Shown here: piece by piece, positions 1 through 5,769 of the stretch
How positions within the stretch are numbered: the first letter of the stretch is position 1
Layout of the letters: every line of letters begins with the position of its first letter
NCBI GenBank assembly: GCA_903836325.1
Contig: CAILQE010000055.1
Coordinates: forward strand, 1 to 8,846
DNA from: an uncultured Candidatus Saccharibacteria bacterium
GTDB taxonomy: Bacteria > Patescibacteriota > Saccharimonadia > Saccharimonadales > UBA4665
Length of the DNA: 8,846 nucleotides
Direction: 5' to 3'
Notes under the pieces: generated by a model
What the model was told of the DNA's origin: nothing
Seen by the model: the letters and a program-made list of their open reading frames with translations, nothing else
Databases searched by the model: none
Translations under genes and position numbers: made by a program

Positions 1-1
1 A

Positions 2-1141
2 ATTGCTACTGATCCATTTGTTGGTAAGTTAGCTTATTTTAGAGTCTACTCAGGTAAACTAGAAGCTGGTTCATACGTATTAAACACTTCTACAGGTACT
101 AAAGAAAGAGTAGGACGAATCGTTAGAATGCAAGCTGATAAAAGAGAAGATGTTAATGAAGTAACAGCTGGAGATATTGCCGCAATAGTTGGGCTTAAAG
201 GTACAACTACGGGAAATACACTATCCGATGTAAATAATTCTATAATTTTAGAAAGTATTACATTCCCAGAACCTCCTGTTTCTATTGCTATTGAACCTAA
301 GACTAAACCTGACCAAGAAAAAATGGGTATTGCTTTACAAAGACTAGCTGAAGAAGACCCTACATTCCGGATCCAAGTAGATGACGAAACCGGACAAACT
401 ATTATTTCTGGAATGGGTGAATTACACCTTGAAATAATCGTAGATAGAATGAAACGTGAATTCGGTGTTGAAGCTAATATTGGTCAACCACAAGTAGCAT
501 ACCGAGAAACAGTACGTAAAGATGGCGTAGAAGTTGAAGGTAAGTTCGTTCGACAATCTGGTGGTAAAGGTCAATATGGTGACGTATGGCTTAGAATTTC
601 ACAGAATGAAGCTGGTAAAGGGTTTGAATTCATCAACTCTATCAAAGGTGGAGTTGTTCCTAGTGAATACATCCCAGCAGTTAAAAAAGGTATTATTGAG
701 GCTATGCGAAACGGTGTTATGGCTGGATACCCTGTTGTTGATATAAAAGTTGAATTATATGATGGTTCTTACCACGATGTTGACTCATCAGAAATGGCTT
801 TCACTATTGCAGGATCAATGGGACTTCAAGAAGGTGTTCGTAAAGCATCTCCAGTACTTCTAGAGCCTGTAATGAAAGTTGTAGTAGTAACTCCTGATAG
901 TTTCATGGGTGACGTTATTGGTGATCTAAACTCTAAGCGTGGAAGAATTGAATCTATGGAAGATCTCCCAAGTGGAATCAAAGAAATTACTTCATTTGTA
1001 CCTCTAGGTGAGATGTTTGGATACACTACTAATCTTCGGAGCATGACTCAAGGTAGAGCAAGTTCTTCAATGGAACTAGATCACTATGCCGACGTCCCTA
1101 ATCACGTATCTGAAGCTATTGTAGCTAAAAACGCTAAGTAA
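2..1141 (+). CDS. fusA: Elongation factor G, C-terminal half (5' end outside window)
   Basis: EF-G is the GTPase that translocates tRNA-mRNA on the ribosome. The open frame runs from the window edge (first full codon at base 2), so 379 residues are visible of a usual ~690-700. The G domain and the start of domain II are missing. Visible in fragment numbering: the end of domain II with GLKGTTTGNTL (about 64-74); domain III with SGMGELHLEI (136-145) and IVDRMKREFGVEAN; domain IV with GSYHDVDSSE, whose His (about 258) matches the domain IV tip histidine contacting the decoding site in E. coli EF-G; and domain V with SPVLLEPVMKV, GDVIGDLNSKRGRI and YTTNLRSMTQGRAS. An internal ATG at base 128 is not the start, because the same frame upstream already encodes domain II (DPFVGKLAYFRVYSG). 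It ends in TAA, 8 bases before the next gene. The identification is very secure. Confidence 0.98.
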   Translation: MATDPFVGKLAYFRVYSGKLEAGSYVLNTSTGTKERVGRIVRMQADKREDVNEVTAGDIAAIVGLKGTTTGNTLSDVNNSIILESITFPEPPVSIAIEPKTKPDQEKMGIALQRLAEEDPTFRIQVDDETGQTIISGMGELHLEIIVDRMKREFGVEANIGQPQVAYRETVRKDGVEVEGKFVRQSGGKGQYGDVWLRISQNEAGKGFEFINSIKGGVVPSEYIPAVKKGIIEAMRNGVMAGYPVVDIKVELYDGSYHDVDSSEMAFTIAGSMGLQEGVRKASPVLLEPVMKVVVVTPDSFMGDVIGDLNSKRGRIESMEDLPSGIKEITSFVPLGEMFGYTTNLRSMTQGRASSSMELDHYADVPNHVSEAIVAKNAK

Positions 1142-1149
1142 ATTAATTT

Positions 1150-1992
1150 ATGTCTATCGAATTTCTAGATTTAGAAGGTGAAGCAAGGCTTAAAATCGAG
1201 CCTCCAGTCCAGGAATTCGAAGGCACTGTTTCTTATAGGTCTAGATTGGTAACCAAAGAAGGTGCAAGTTCTATGCTTGGTCTTTTTGATCAAACTGATG
1301 AATCTAGTATGTATTATTTTCAGAGGGGTTTTCAACCTGAAATAATGGATATACTAGTGTCTTCAACGCAATCATCTCAAAAAGCTTTAAGAGCAATTGG
1401 ATATGATTATGACATGACAGAAAGAATCGCTAATGGTCAGAGAATATTAAATGTTAGACAAAATATCCCTAATATAGCTAAATGGAATTCTATATTTGAG
1501 AAATCAGGGATAGATTTACTTTTCAGTGAAGTAGATTATGGATTATATAATAATTCATTAGCAGAAGAATTATATTTTGAAGATAGAATTATTCCGATTT
1601 CTAATGCTGAACCATGGAGATTTCACGACCTATCAATTCATCCAATCGGACATTTTCTTATTACTGGTGAATTAATGACAAACGCAATTTATGATGCAGC
1701 AGAGATTAAAAACGAGTACTCTACAAAGGAACAAAGACAACAACTTCATGATAATAGTTTGTGGTACAACATAGACAATTTTACAGAAGAAATGGCATAC
1801 ACTATTTTACAAGGTAAATCTAAACTTCTAGAAAATAAAATTTCTATGTTCATAAAAAGGATTGGTTTTTGCATTCCTAGAATTGAATTAGATTTTTACA
1901 ACGCTGAATATCTTAAGAGTGAAACGATTACGGAGCTAACAAGCGAAATTATTAACAAAGCTACAGAATTTAATAATTTGGTTAGTAAGTAG
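1150..1992 (+). CDS. Unrecognised 280-aa soluble protein between fusA and the serine hydrolase gene
   Basis: I do not recognise the family. The protein has no signal peptide or membrane segment and looks cytosolic, with many acidic and aromatic residues. The most distinctive stretch is residues 155-175, with His159, Asp160, His164 and His168 spaced as H-D-x3-H-x3-H, followed by acidic residues (Glu174, Glu213, Glu214). Such spacing could bind a metal, but this is inference from residue spacing only. The N-terminal third contains MLGLFDQTDESSMYYFQRGF, and the C-terminal third is probably helical. It starts 8 bases after the fusA stop without a Shine-Dalgarno sequence (AAATTAATTT precedes the ATG) and ends in TAG, 6 bases before the next gene. 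That spacing suggests co-transcription with fusA. Its full length, clean frame and tight packing support a real gene. Confidence 0.8.
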   Translation: MSIEFLDLEGEARLKIEPPVQEFEGTVSYRSRLVTKEGASSMLGLFDQTDESSMYYFQRGFQPEIMDILVSSTQSSQKALRAIGYDYDMTERIANGQRILNVRQNIPNIAKWNSIFEKSGIDLLFSEVDYGLYNNSLAEELYFEDRIIPISNAEPWRFHDLSIHPIGHFLITGELMTNAIYDAAEIKNEYSTKEQRQQLHDNSLWYNIDNFTEEMAYTILQGKSKLLENKISMFIKRIGFCIPRIELDFYNAEYLKSETITELTSEIINKATEFNNLVSK

Positions 1993-1998
1993 TATATT

Positions 1999-2766
1999 AT
2001 GAAAAAAATATTTCTTCTGCTTTCTATTATTACTTTTACTTTCTTCAATTTACAATCTTATGCTTCAGCTGCTTCTCCAAATTTAGATACAATTATAAAG
2101 AAGTATCCAAGTTTACAACTAGGTGTATATTTTCAAGATTTATCAAACAATATGGTTGTATCAAATCTTCCAAATATGCAGTTTACAGGTGCATCAACTA
2201 CTAAAGTATTAACAGCTATTACAGTAATAAAACAAATTGAATCAGGTAAATATAGATATGATTCTATGACAACTAAGAACGGTTATTCCGTCAGAACTGA
2301 GCTTAAACTTATGATAAATCAAAGTAATAATGAAGCTTGGGACGTTCTCAATAATCTAGCTACTTGGAATAGTATTATCGGTGAAGCTAAGATACTGAAC
2401 ATGGTAAATTACAACTGTAACGGAAATCTTATTTCTCCCCAATCTGATGCAGCTATGTTAACTAAGCTTTATGCTGGTCAAGCTCTTAACGTTTCTGATA
2501 CTAGTTACCTTCTAAGTCTTATGCAGAACACTAACGAAGAATCACTAATACGTCCCGCTTTACCAGCTAGTGCCGTATATTACCATAAATACGGATGGTT
2601 AAACGCTGGTAAAAATAATGTCCTAAATGACACCGCAATCGTTCTGTATAACAAGCATACTTACATTTTAAGTATTTACACGAACTCACCTAAAGTTCCT
2701 AATTATGTGAATCAAAAGAACGCGATACAAGATATAACTAAATATCTATTTAATTTAAGTAAATAA
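1999..2766 (+). CDS. Secreted class A beta-lactamase-fold serine hydrolase, probably not a true beta-lactamase
   Basis: The 255-residue protein begins with a signal peptide: MKK, a hydrophobic core at about 4-19, and a likely cleavage after ASA at about residue 24. The mature part carries the penicilloyl-serine transferase triad: S-T-T-K at 66-69 (SxxK nucleophile), S-N-N at 109-111 (SDN-like) and HKYG at 196-199 (in place of KTG). The phrase ISPQSDAAMLTKLYAG fits the helix after the omega loop of the Beta-lactamase2 family. No ExxLN motif with the deacylating Glu166 of class A enzymes is seen, and the SxxK-to-SxN distance is 43 residues, shorter than the 60 in TEM-type enzymes. A peptidoglycan D,D-peptidase-like or other envelope role is more likely than antibiotic hydrolysis; this is inference. 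It starts 6 bases after the previous stop without a Shine-Dalgarno sequence. The tuf promoter follows its TAA directly. Confidence 0.82.
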   Translation: MKKIFLLLSIITFTFFNLQSYASAASPNLDTIIKKYPSLQLGVYFQDLSNNMVVSNLPNMQFTGASTTKVLTAITVIKQIESGKYRYDSMTTKNGYSVRTELKLMINQSNNEAWDVLNNLATWNSIIGEAKILNMVNYNCNGNLISPQSDAAMLTKLYAGQALNVSDTSYLLSLMQNTNEESLIRPALPASAVYYHKYGWLNAGKNNVLNDTAIVLYNKHTYILSIYTNSPKVPNYVNQKNAIQDITKYLFNLSK

Positions 2767-2769
2767 CTC

Positions 2770-2798
2770 TTTACAAAACAGAGAAGAATTCATATAAT
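2770..2798 (+). promoter_or_regulatory. Candidate sigma70-type promoter for tuf
   Basis: A -35 box TTTACA (2770-2775) and a perfect -10 box TATAAT (2793-2798) are separated by exactly 17 bases. The -35 box begins 4 bases after the stop of the serine hydrolase gene. The predicted start site is around 2804-2806, giving tuf a leader of about 65 bases. It would allow EF-Tu to be made independently of fusA. Read by eye, with no start-site data. Confidence 0.75.
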
Positions 2799-2812
2799 AA
2801 GCAGGTATAAAC

Positions 2813-2834
2813 GCGCAATCTTTTTTGTTTGTGC
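2813..2834 (+). other. Possible hairpin in the tuf leader
   Basis: GCGCAA (2813-2818) can pair with TTGTGC (2829-2834), six pairs including one G-U. The 10-base loop carries a run of six T. The T run lies in the loop and does not follow the stem, so this does not look like an intrinsic terminator. Its function, if any, is unknown. Confidence 0.3.
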
Positions 2835-2851
2835 ATTTAATTATTAACTAT

Positions 2852-2857
2852 AAGGAG
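2852..2857 (+). promoter_or_regulatory. Shine-Dalgarno site of tuf
   Basis: AAGGAG lies 12 bases before the tuf ATG, a slightly long spacing. It supports the start at 2870 and contrasts with the three neighbouring accessory genes, which have no recognisable Shine-Dalgarno sequence. Confidence 0.75.
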
Positions 2858-2869
2858 ATTAAATAATCT

Positions 2870-4054
2870 ATGGCAAGCAATTTTGATCGTACTAAACCAC
2901 ACGTAAACGTTGGAACTATGGGCCACGTTGACCATGGTAAAACTACGTTAACTGCAGCTATTACTCACGTATTAGCTAAAAGACTACCAAGTGAAACTAA
3001 CAAGGCACGAAATTATGAAGATATCGATAACGCGCCGGAAGAAAAGGCTCGTGGAATAACAATCGCTACTTCTCATCAAGAATACGAAAGTGAAAAGCGA
3101 CACTACGCACACGTAGACATGCCTGGTCACGCCGACTACGTTAAGAACATGATTACTGGTGCTGCACAGATCGATGGAGCAATTCTAGTTGTATCTGCTG
3201 CTGATGGTCCTATGCCTCAGACAAGAGAACACGTTCTTCTTGCTCGACAGGTTGGTGTACCAAAAATCCTAGTATTCCTAAATAAAATGGACTTAGCTGA
3301 TGCTGAACTAGTAGATCTAGTGGAAGAAGAAATTAGAGAATTACTAGAAAAGAATGGTTTCGACAAAGATTGTCCTATTATTCGTGGTTCTGCAACTAAA
3401 GCTCTAGCTGGTGATGAAGCCAATGAAGATGCTGTTATGGAACTAGTTAAAGCTATGGATGAATATATTCCATTACCAGTTCGTGAACTTGATAAGCCTT
3501 TCCTAATGCCTATTGAAGATGTTTTCTCAATCAAAGGTAGAGGAACAGTTGCTACAGGAAGAATTGAATCTGGAATTGTTAAAGTAAACGACGAAGTTGA
3601 AATCGTTGGTATCAAAGCTACTGTAAAAAGTGTTGTAACAGGAATTGAAGCTTTCAAGAAATCTCTTGATCAAGGTCAAGCAGGTGATAACGCTGGTGTT
3701 CTACTTCGAGGAATCGAACGAGAAGACATCGAACGTGGACAGGTTCTTGCAAAGCCAGGAACAATTAATCCACATACAGAATTTGAATCTGAAGTGTACG
3801 TTCTTACTAAAGAAGAAGGTGGACGTCATACTCCATTCTTTAAGGGATATAAACCTCAGTTCTACTTTAGAACTACAGACGTAACTGGAGAAGTTGAACT
3901 TCCAGCTGACAAAGAAATGGTTATGCCAGGTGACACCATAACATTCAAGGTTAAATTACTTAACCCAATTGCTATGGAGCAAGGTCTAAGGTTCGCTATC
4001 CGAGAAGGTGGACGAACTGTTGGTGCTGGTGTTGTAACTAAGATAGTTAAATAA
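2870..4054 (+). CDS. tuf: Elongation factor Tu
   Basis: EF-Tu carries aminoacyl-tRNA to the ribosomal A site as a GTP complex. At 394 residues it has the normal bacterial length. The G domain shows the P-loop GHVDHGKT (18-25), the switch I segment RGITIATSH, DMPGH (83-87) with the catalytic-type histidine at 87, and NKMD (138-141). The G5 loop reads GSATKAL instead of the common GSALKAL. Domains II and III follow, with FSIKGRGTVATGRIESG, RGIEREDIERGQVLAKPG and GGRTVGAGVVTKIVK at the end. The start is fixed by AAGGAG and by the canonical opening FDRTKPHVNVGTMGHVDHGKTT. It has its own promoter and sits between two envelope-type genes in place of the usual fusA-tuf adjacency. The stop is TAA, with the next gene 9 bases on. 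Confidence 0.99.
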   Translation: MASNFDRTKPHVNVGTMGHVDHGKTTLTAAITHVLAKRLPSETNKARNYEDIDNAPEEKARGITIATSHQEYESEKRHYAHVDMPGHADYVKNMITGAAQIDGAILVVSAADGPMPQTREHVLLARQVGVPKILVFLNKMDLADAELVDLVEEEIRELLEKNGFDKDCPIIRGSATKALAGDEANEDAVMELVKAMDEYIPLPVRELDKPFLMPIEDVFSIKGRGTVATGRIESGIVKVNDEVEIVGIKATVKSVVTGIEAFKKSLDQGQAGDNAGVLLRGIEREDIERGQVLAKPGTINPHTEFESEVYVLTKEEGGRHTPFFKGYKPQFYFRTTDVTGEVELPADKEMVMPGDTITFKVKLLNPIAMEQGLRFAIREGGRTVGAGVVTKIVK

Positions 4055-4063
4055 CACAAAACT

Positions 4064-5119
4064 ATGAAAATGGTGGGAAATCGAGTAGCGTTGCTTTTAG
4101 TATCGCTACTCTTTTCTTTTGTTCTTATTCAAAAAACAAATGCATTAACATCTGTACATCAAATTAGTTTTAATAAAACTAATTTATTAATAGACAATCA
4201 AATTAATTTACCAATACCTATTCCTGTAAATGATTCTTGGAATGCTACCTTTAAAAATAATACTGATTGCAGACTTGTGGTTGGCGATGATAAAACTTCT
4301 TTAAGGTTAGAACCAGGCAATACATTAGTTTTCCCTATTAAAAATAATATAGTTTCTTCTTATACTATTAATGTTTCATCAGTTCCACTTAGTGGTTTAT
4401 GTGCTAAGGATGTTTATAGGTCAGCTACAACAGTTTATCCCGCATCTTTAGTTGAGGGTATGTCTTGCGAGGGATCTGATGGTACCTTTATTATTAAAAC
4501 TTCCTTTGCAAATCTTATTCCTCAAAACTCTTATTTATATTCGCCAACTGATTTATCAGGAAAACATTTATTGAATTTTAGTAAAACTGCATCAAATGAC
4601 ACTATTATTATTAAAGATCCAGGCAGTAATCAAACATATAGTTTATATAACGCAAACGGTGTCAGTGGTGATATTAAAGTAGGAAGTGTAAATTGTATTT
4701 CCAATAATAAGAGCAATAAAGAAATAGTAGTCTCCGTTGCTAAGAATAATCTCCCTAAGAGTCATAAGTTTATTTATGTCTTAATAATCAGTAGTTTTAC
4801 ATTATTAGTTCTATTAACGATTTTCATAATAAGTATGTGGATTATATTTGAAAAAATTGGATTGCCTGGAATATATTCTATAATTCCTATATATAATTTT
4901 TGGCATCTATTTAAAATTGTTAATATGTCGCCGTGGTGGAGTTTAGCACTCCTGATTCCTGGGATGGACGTAATAGCTCTAATAACGTTGCTTATAGCTT
5001 TCTACAAATTAGGAAAGCTATTTGGTAAAAATATTTTATTTAATATATTTGTAATGATGTTTCTACCACTCTTAGGGTTATTAGTATTGGCATTTGGTGA
5101 TAGTAAATTACGCAGGTAG
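4064..5119 (+). CDS. Membrane protein with exported four-Cys N-terminal domain and DUF5684-like C-terminal domain
   Basis: The 351-residue protein begins with a signal peptide or anchor: MKMVGNR, a hydrophobic stretch at 8-22, and a possible cleavage near TNA-L at residue 27. Residues about 28-232 form an Asn/Ser/Thr-rich, probably beta-rich exported domain with four cysteines (69, 113, 135, 211), which could form two disulfides. Hydrophobic segments follow at about 236-262, 291-316 and 324-345. The motifs FEKIGLPGIYSIIPIYNFW, PWWSLALLIPGMD, FGKN and the terminal FGDSK match what I recall of the DUF5684 family, whose function is unknown. It begins 9 bases after the tuf stop without a Shine-Dalgarno sequence; an ATG at 4070 is an alternative start. 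It looks more AT-rich than tuf and ends in TAG. The rpsJ promoter follows. The domain call is from memory. Confidence 0.85.
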   Translation: MKMVGNRVALLLVSLLFSFVLIQKTNALTSVHQISFNKTNLLIDNQINLPIPIPVNDSWNATFKNNTDCRLVVGDDKTSLRLEPGNTLVFPIKNNIVSSYTINVSSVPLSGLCAKDVYRSATTVYPASLVEGMSCEGSDGTFIIKTSFANLIPQNSYLYSPTDLSGKHLLNFSKTASNDTIIIKDPGSNQTYSLYNANGVSGDIKVGSVNCISNNKSNKEIVVSVAKNNLPKSHKFIYVLIISSFTLLVLLTIFIISMWIIFEKIGLPGIYSIIPIYNFWHLFKIVNMSPWWSLALLIPGMDVIALITLLIAFYKLGKLFGKNILFNIFVMMFLPLLGLLVLAFGDSKLRR

Positions 5120-5127
5120 GGTTACGC

Positions 5128-5156
5128 TTGATAAATACCTTGTATAAGTATATAAT
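5128..5156 (+). promoter_or_regulatory. Candidate sigma70-type promoter for rpsJ
   Basis: A -35 box TTGATA (5128-5133) and a perfect -10 box TATAAT (5151-5156) are separated by 17 bases. The predicted start site is near 5163, giving rpsJ a leader of about 97 bases. Within that leader I see only weak stems, such as GACT/AGTC at 5178-5188. No terminator was found between the preceding gene and this promoter, so read-through from tuf is also possible. Confidence 0.75.
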
Positions 5157-5244
5157 TACCTTATAAAATATTGTGCTGACTAAAAGTCGTTTAACTCTTC
5201 TACATAAGAATTAAAAGATGTTACAGCTCGAAATTATTAACAAG

Positions 5245-5250
5245 AAAGGA
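5245..5250 (+). promoter_or_regulatory. Shine-Dalgarno site that decides the rpsJ start
   Basis: AAAGGA lies 9 bases before the ATG at 5260. An in-frame ATG at 5218 would add 14 residues (MLQLEIINKKGIFY) with no similarity to S10 and no ribosome binding site. The site at 5260 gives the canonical S10 opening, so 5260 is chosen. Confidence 0.85.
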
Positions 5251-5259
5251 ATATTTTAT

Positions 5260-5586
5260 ATGGCTGAAATCCCACAGGGAACCAAACAACGTATCAGAAT
5301 AAGACTTAAAGCTTATGATCACAGAATTATAGATCAAGCTTGTAAGCAGATTATAGATACTGCTCTTAGAACTGGAGCTACTCTAGCAGGACCAATCCCT
5401 CTTCCTACTAAGAAGAGTGTTTACACTGTAGTTAAGAGTCCACATGTATATAAGAAGCACAGAGAACAGTTCGAAATGCGTACTCACAAGAGATTGATAG
5501 ACGTATTTGAACCAACTCCAAAGACTATTGATAGTCTTATGAATCTATCACTTCCAGCAGGTTGTGATGTTGAAATTAAAATGTAA
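5260..5586 (+). CDS. rpsJ: Small-subunit ribosomal protein S10 (uS10)
   Basis: S10 belongs to the head of the 30S subunit; in other bacteria it also acts as NusE in transcription antitermination. The 108-residue product has the normal length and pattern: QRIRIRLKAYDHRIIDQ at the start, GPIPLPTKKSVYTVVKSPHVYKKHREQFEMRTHKRLIDV in the centre, and LSLPAGCDVEIKM at the end. It is the first gene of the S10 cluster, but is set apart from rplC by 183 bases that contain a candidate promoter and stem-loops. In most bacteria rpsJ and rplC are close together, so rpsJ here is likely expressed as its own unit as well as by read-through. The stop is TAA. Confidence 0.98.
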   Translation: MAEIPQGTKQRIRIRLKAYDHRIIDQACKQIIDTALRTGATLAGPIPLPTKKSVYTVVKSPHVYKKHREQFEMRTHKRLIDVFEPTPKTIDSLMNLSLPAGCDVEIKM

Positions 5587-5617
5587 TCTAGCAATACATT
5601 AAAGCATTACAGGTATC

Positions 5618-5638
5618 GATTATTGTAGTGAAATAATC
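5618..5638 (+). other. Stem-loop GATTATT/AATAATC upstream of the rplC promoter
   Basis: GATTATT (5618-5624) is perfectly complementary to AATAATC (5632-5638) around a 7-base loop. The stem is AT-rich and no T-run follows, so it is a poor intrinsic terminator. It could stabilise or mark the 3' end of an rpsJ message. Confidence 0.4.
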
Positions 5639-5644
5639 TACGTA

Positions 5645-5674
5645 TTGACAAGAGGTGGTATCTTGTGTTAATCT
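5645..5674 (+). promoter_or_regulatory. Candidate promoter for the rplC operon, with an inverted repeat in its spacer
   Basis: A consensus -35 TTGACA (5645-5650) is followed after 18 bases by TAATCT (5669-5674), which has a TG one base upstream (extended -10 form, TGTTAATCT). The predicted start is near 5681. The -10 box is weak on its own, matching three of six positions. An inverted repeat ACAAGA (5648-5653) / TCTTGT (5661-5666) overlaps the -35 edge and spacer. An alternative nearby pair is TTTACA (5674-5679) with TATTTT (5696-5701), spacer 16. Confidence 0.45.
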
Positions 5675-5680
5675 TTACAG

Positions 5681-5769
5681 GTATATAAATTGGTGTATTT
5701 TACAGGTCTACAGTAGCTGTAGAAACCGGAGAATCACCAATATTTTATTAGCTAAAAAATAGGAATATC
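5681..5769 (+). promoter_or_regulatory. Candidate structured leader RNA of the rplC-rplV transcript
   Basis: ATTGGTG (5689-5695) pairs perfectly with CACCAAT (5735-5741), closing a domain that contains a strong inner hairpin: TCTACAG (5707-5713), loop TAG, CTGTAGA (5717-5723). The inner stem can extend with GG (5705-5706) pairing to CC (5726-5727) across an AA bulge. Downstream, TATTTT (5741-5746) could pair with AAAATA (5756-5761), which ends at the first base of the AGGA ribosome binding site (5761-5764) and shares T5741 with the closing stem, so the two pairings may compete. The structure begins about 8 bases after the predicted start site. Position and shape suggest an autogenous ribosomal-protein leader (L3 or L4 are plausible ligands). 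Pairings are seen in the sequence; function is inference. Confidence 0.45.

Larger units (their letters stand above)
5607..5707 (+). repeat. Three direct copies of TTACAGGT in the rpsJ-rplC gap
   Basis: The octamer TTACAGGT occurs at 5607-5614, 5675-5682 and 5700-5707. The first two copies extend to TTACAGGTAT. The second lies at the 3' edge of the candidate -10 region and the third just inside the candidate leader structure. They could be protein-binding sites in DNA or RNA, or chance. Confidence 0.6.

Noticed and set aside
128..130. ATG at 128 as the start of an EF-G-like protein
   Set aside because: The same frame upstream encodes EF-G domain II without a stop to the window edge, so this methionine is internal.
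1999..2766. Naming the serine hydrolase a beta-lactamase resistance gene
   Set aside because: The deacylating glutamate motif ExxLN is not seen and KTG is replaced by KYG, so hydrolysis of antibiotics is not supported.
2799..2834. Intrinsic terminator ahead of tuf (run of T at 2821-2826)
   Set aside because: No stable GC-rich stem immediately precedes the T run; the only pairing found places the T run inside the loop.
3217..3657. Antisense open frame of 146 codons inside tuf, and other antisense or out-of-frame ORFs
   Set aside because: They lie wholly within strongly conserved coding genes, have Ser/Thr/Ile-rich low-information translations and no upstream signals; they are shadows.
5218..5259. 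Longer rpsJ start at the ATG at 5218
   Set aside because: The extra 14 residues do not resemble S10, no ribosome binding site precedes 5218, and AAAGGA sits correctly before the ATG at 5260.
1142..5259. Insertion by a mobile element to explain the three accessory genes
   Set aside because: No transposase, terminal inverted repeats or target-site duplications were seen around the genes, and all frames are intact.
5618..5645. Intrinsic terminator after rpsJ
   Set aside because: The GATTATT/AATAATC stem has few G-C pairs and is followed by CTACGT, not by a T-run.
5689..5741. tRNA-like or tRNA-remnant reading of the nested stems before rplC
   Set aside because: The element is only 53 bases, has two nested stems instead of a cloverleaf, and shows no T-loop or anticodon-arm consensus.
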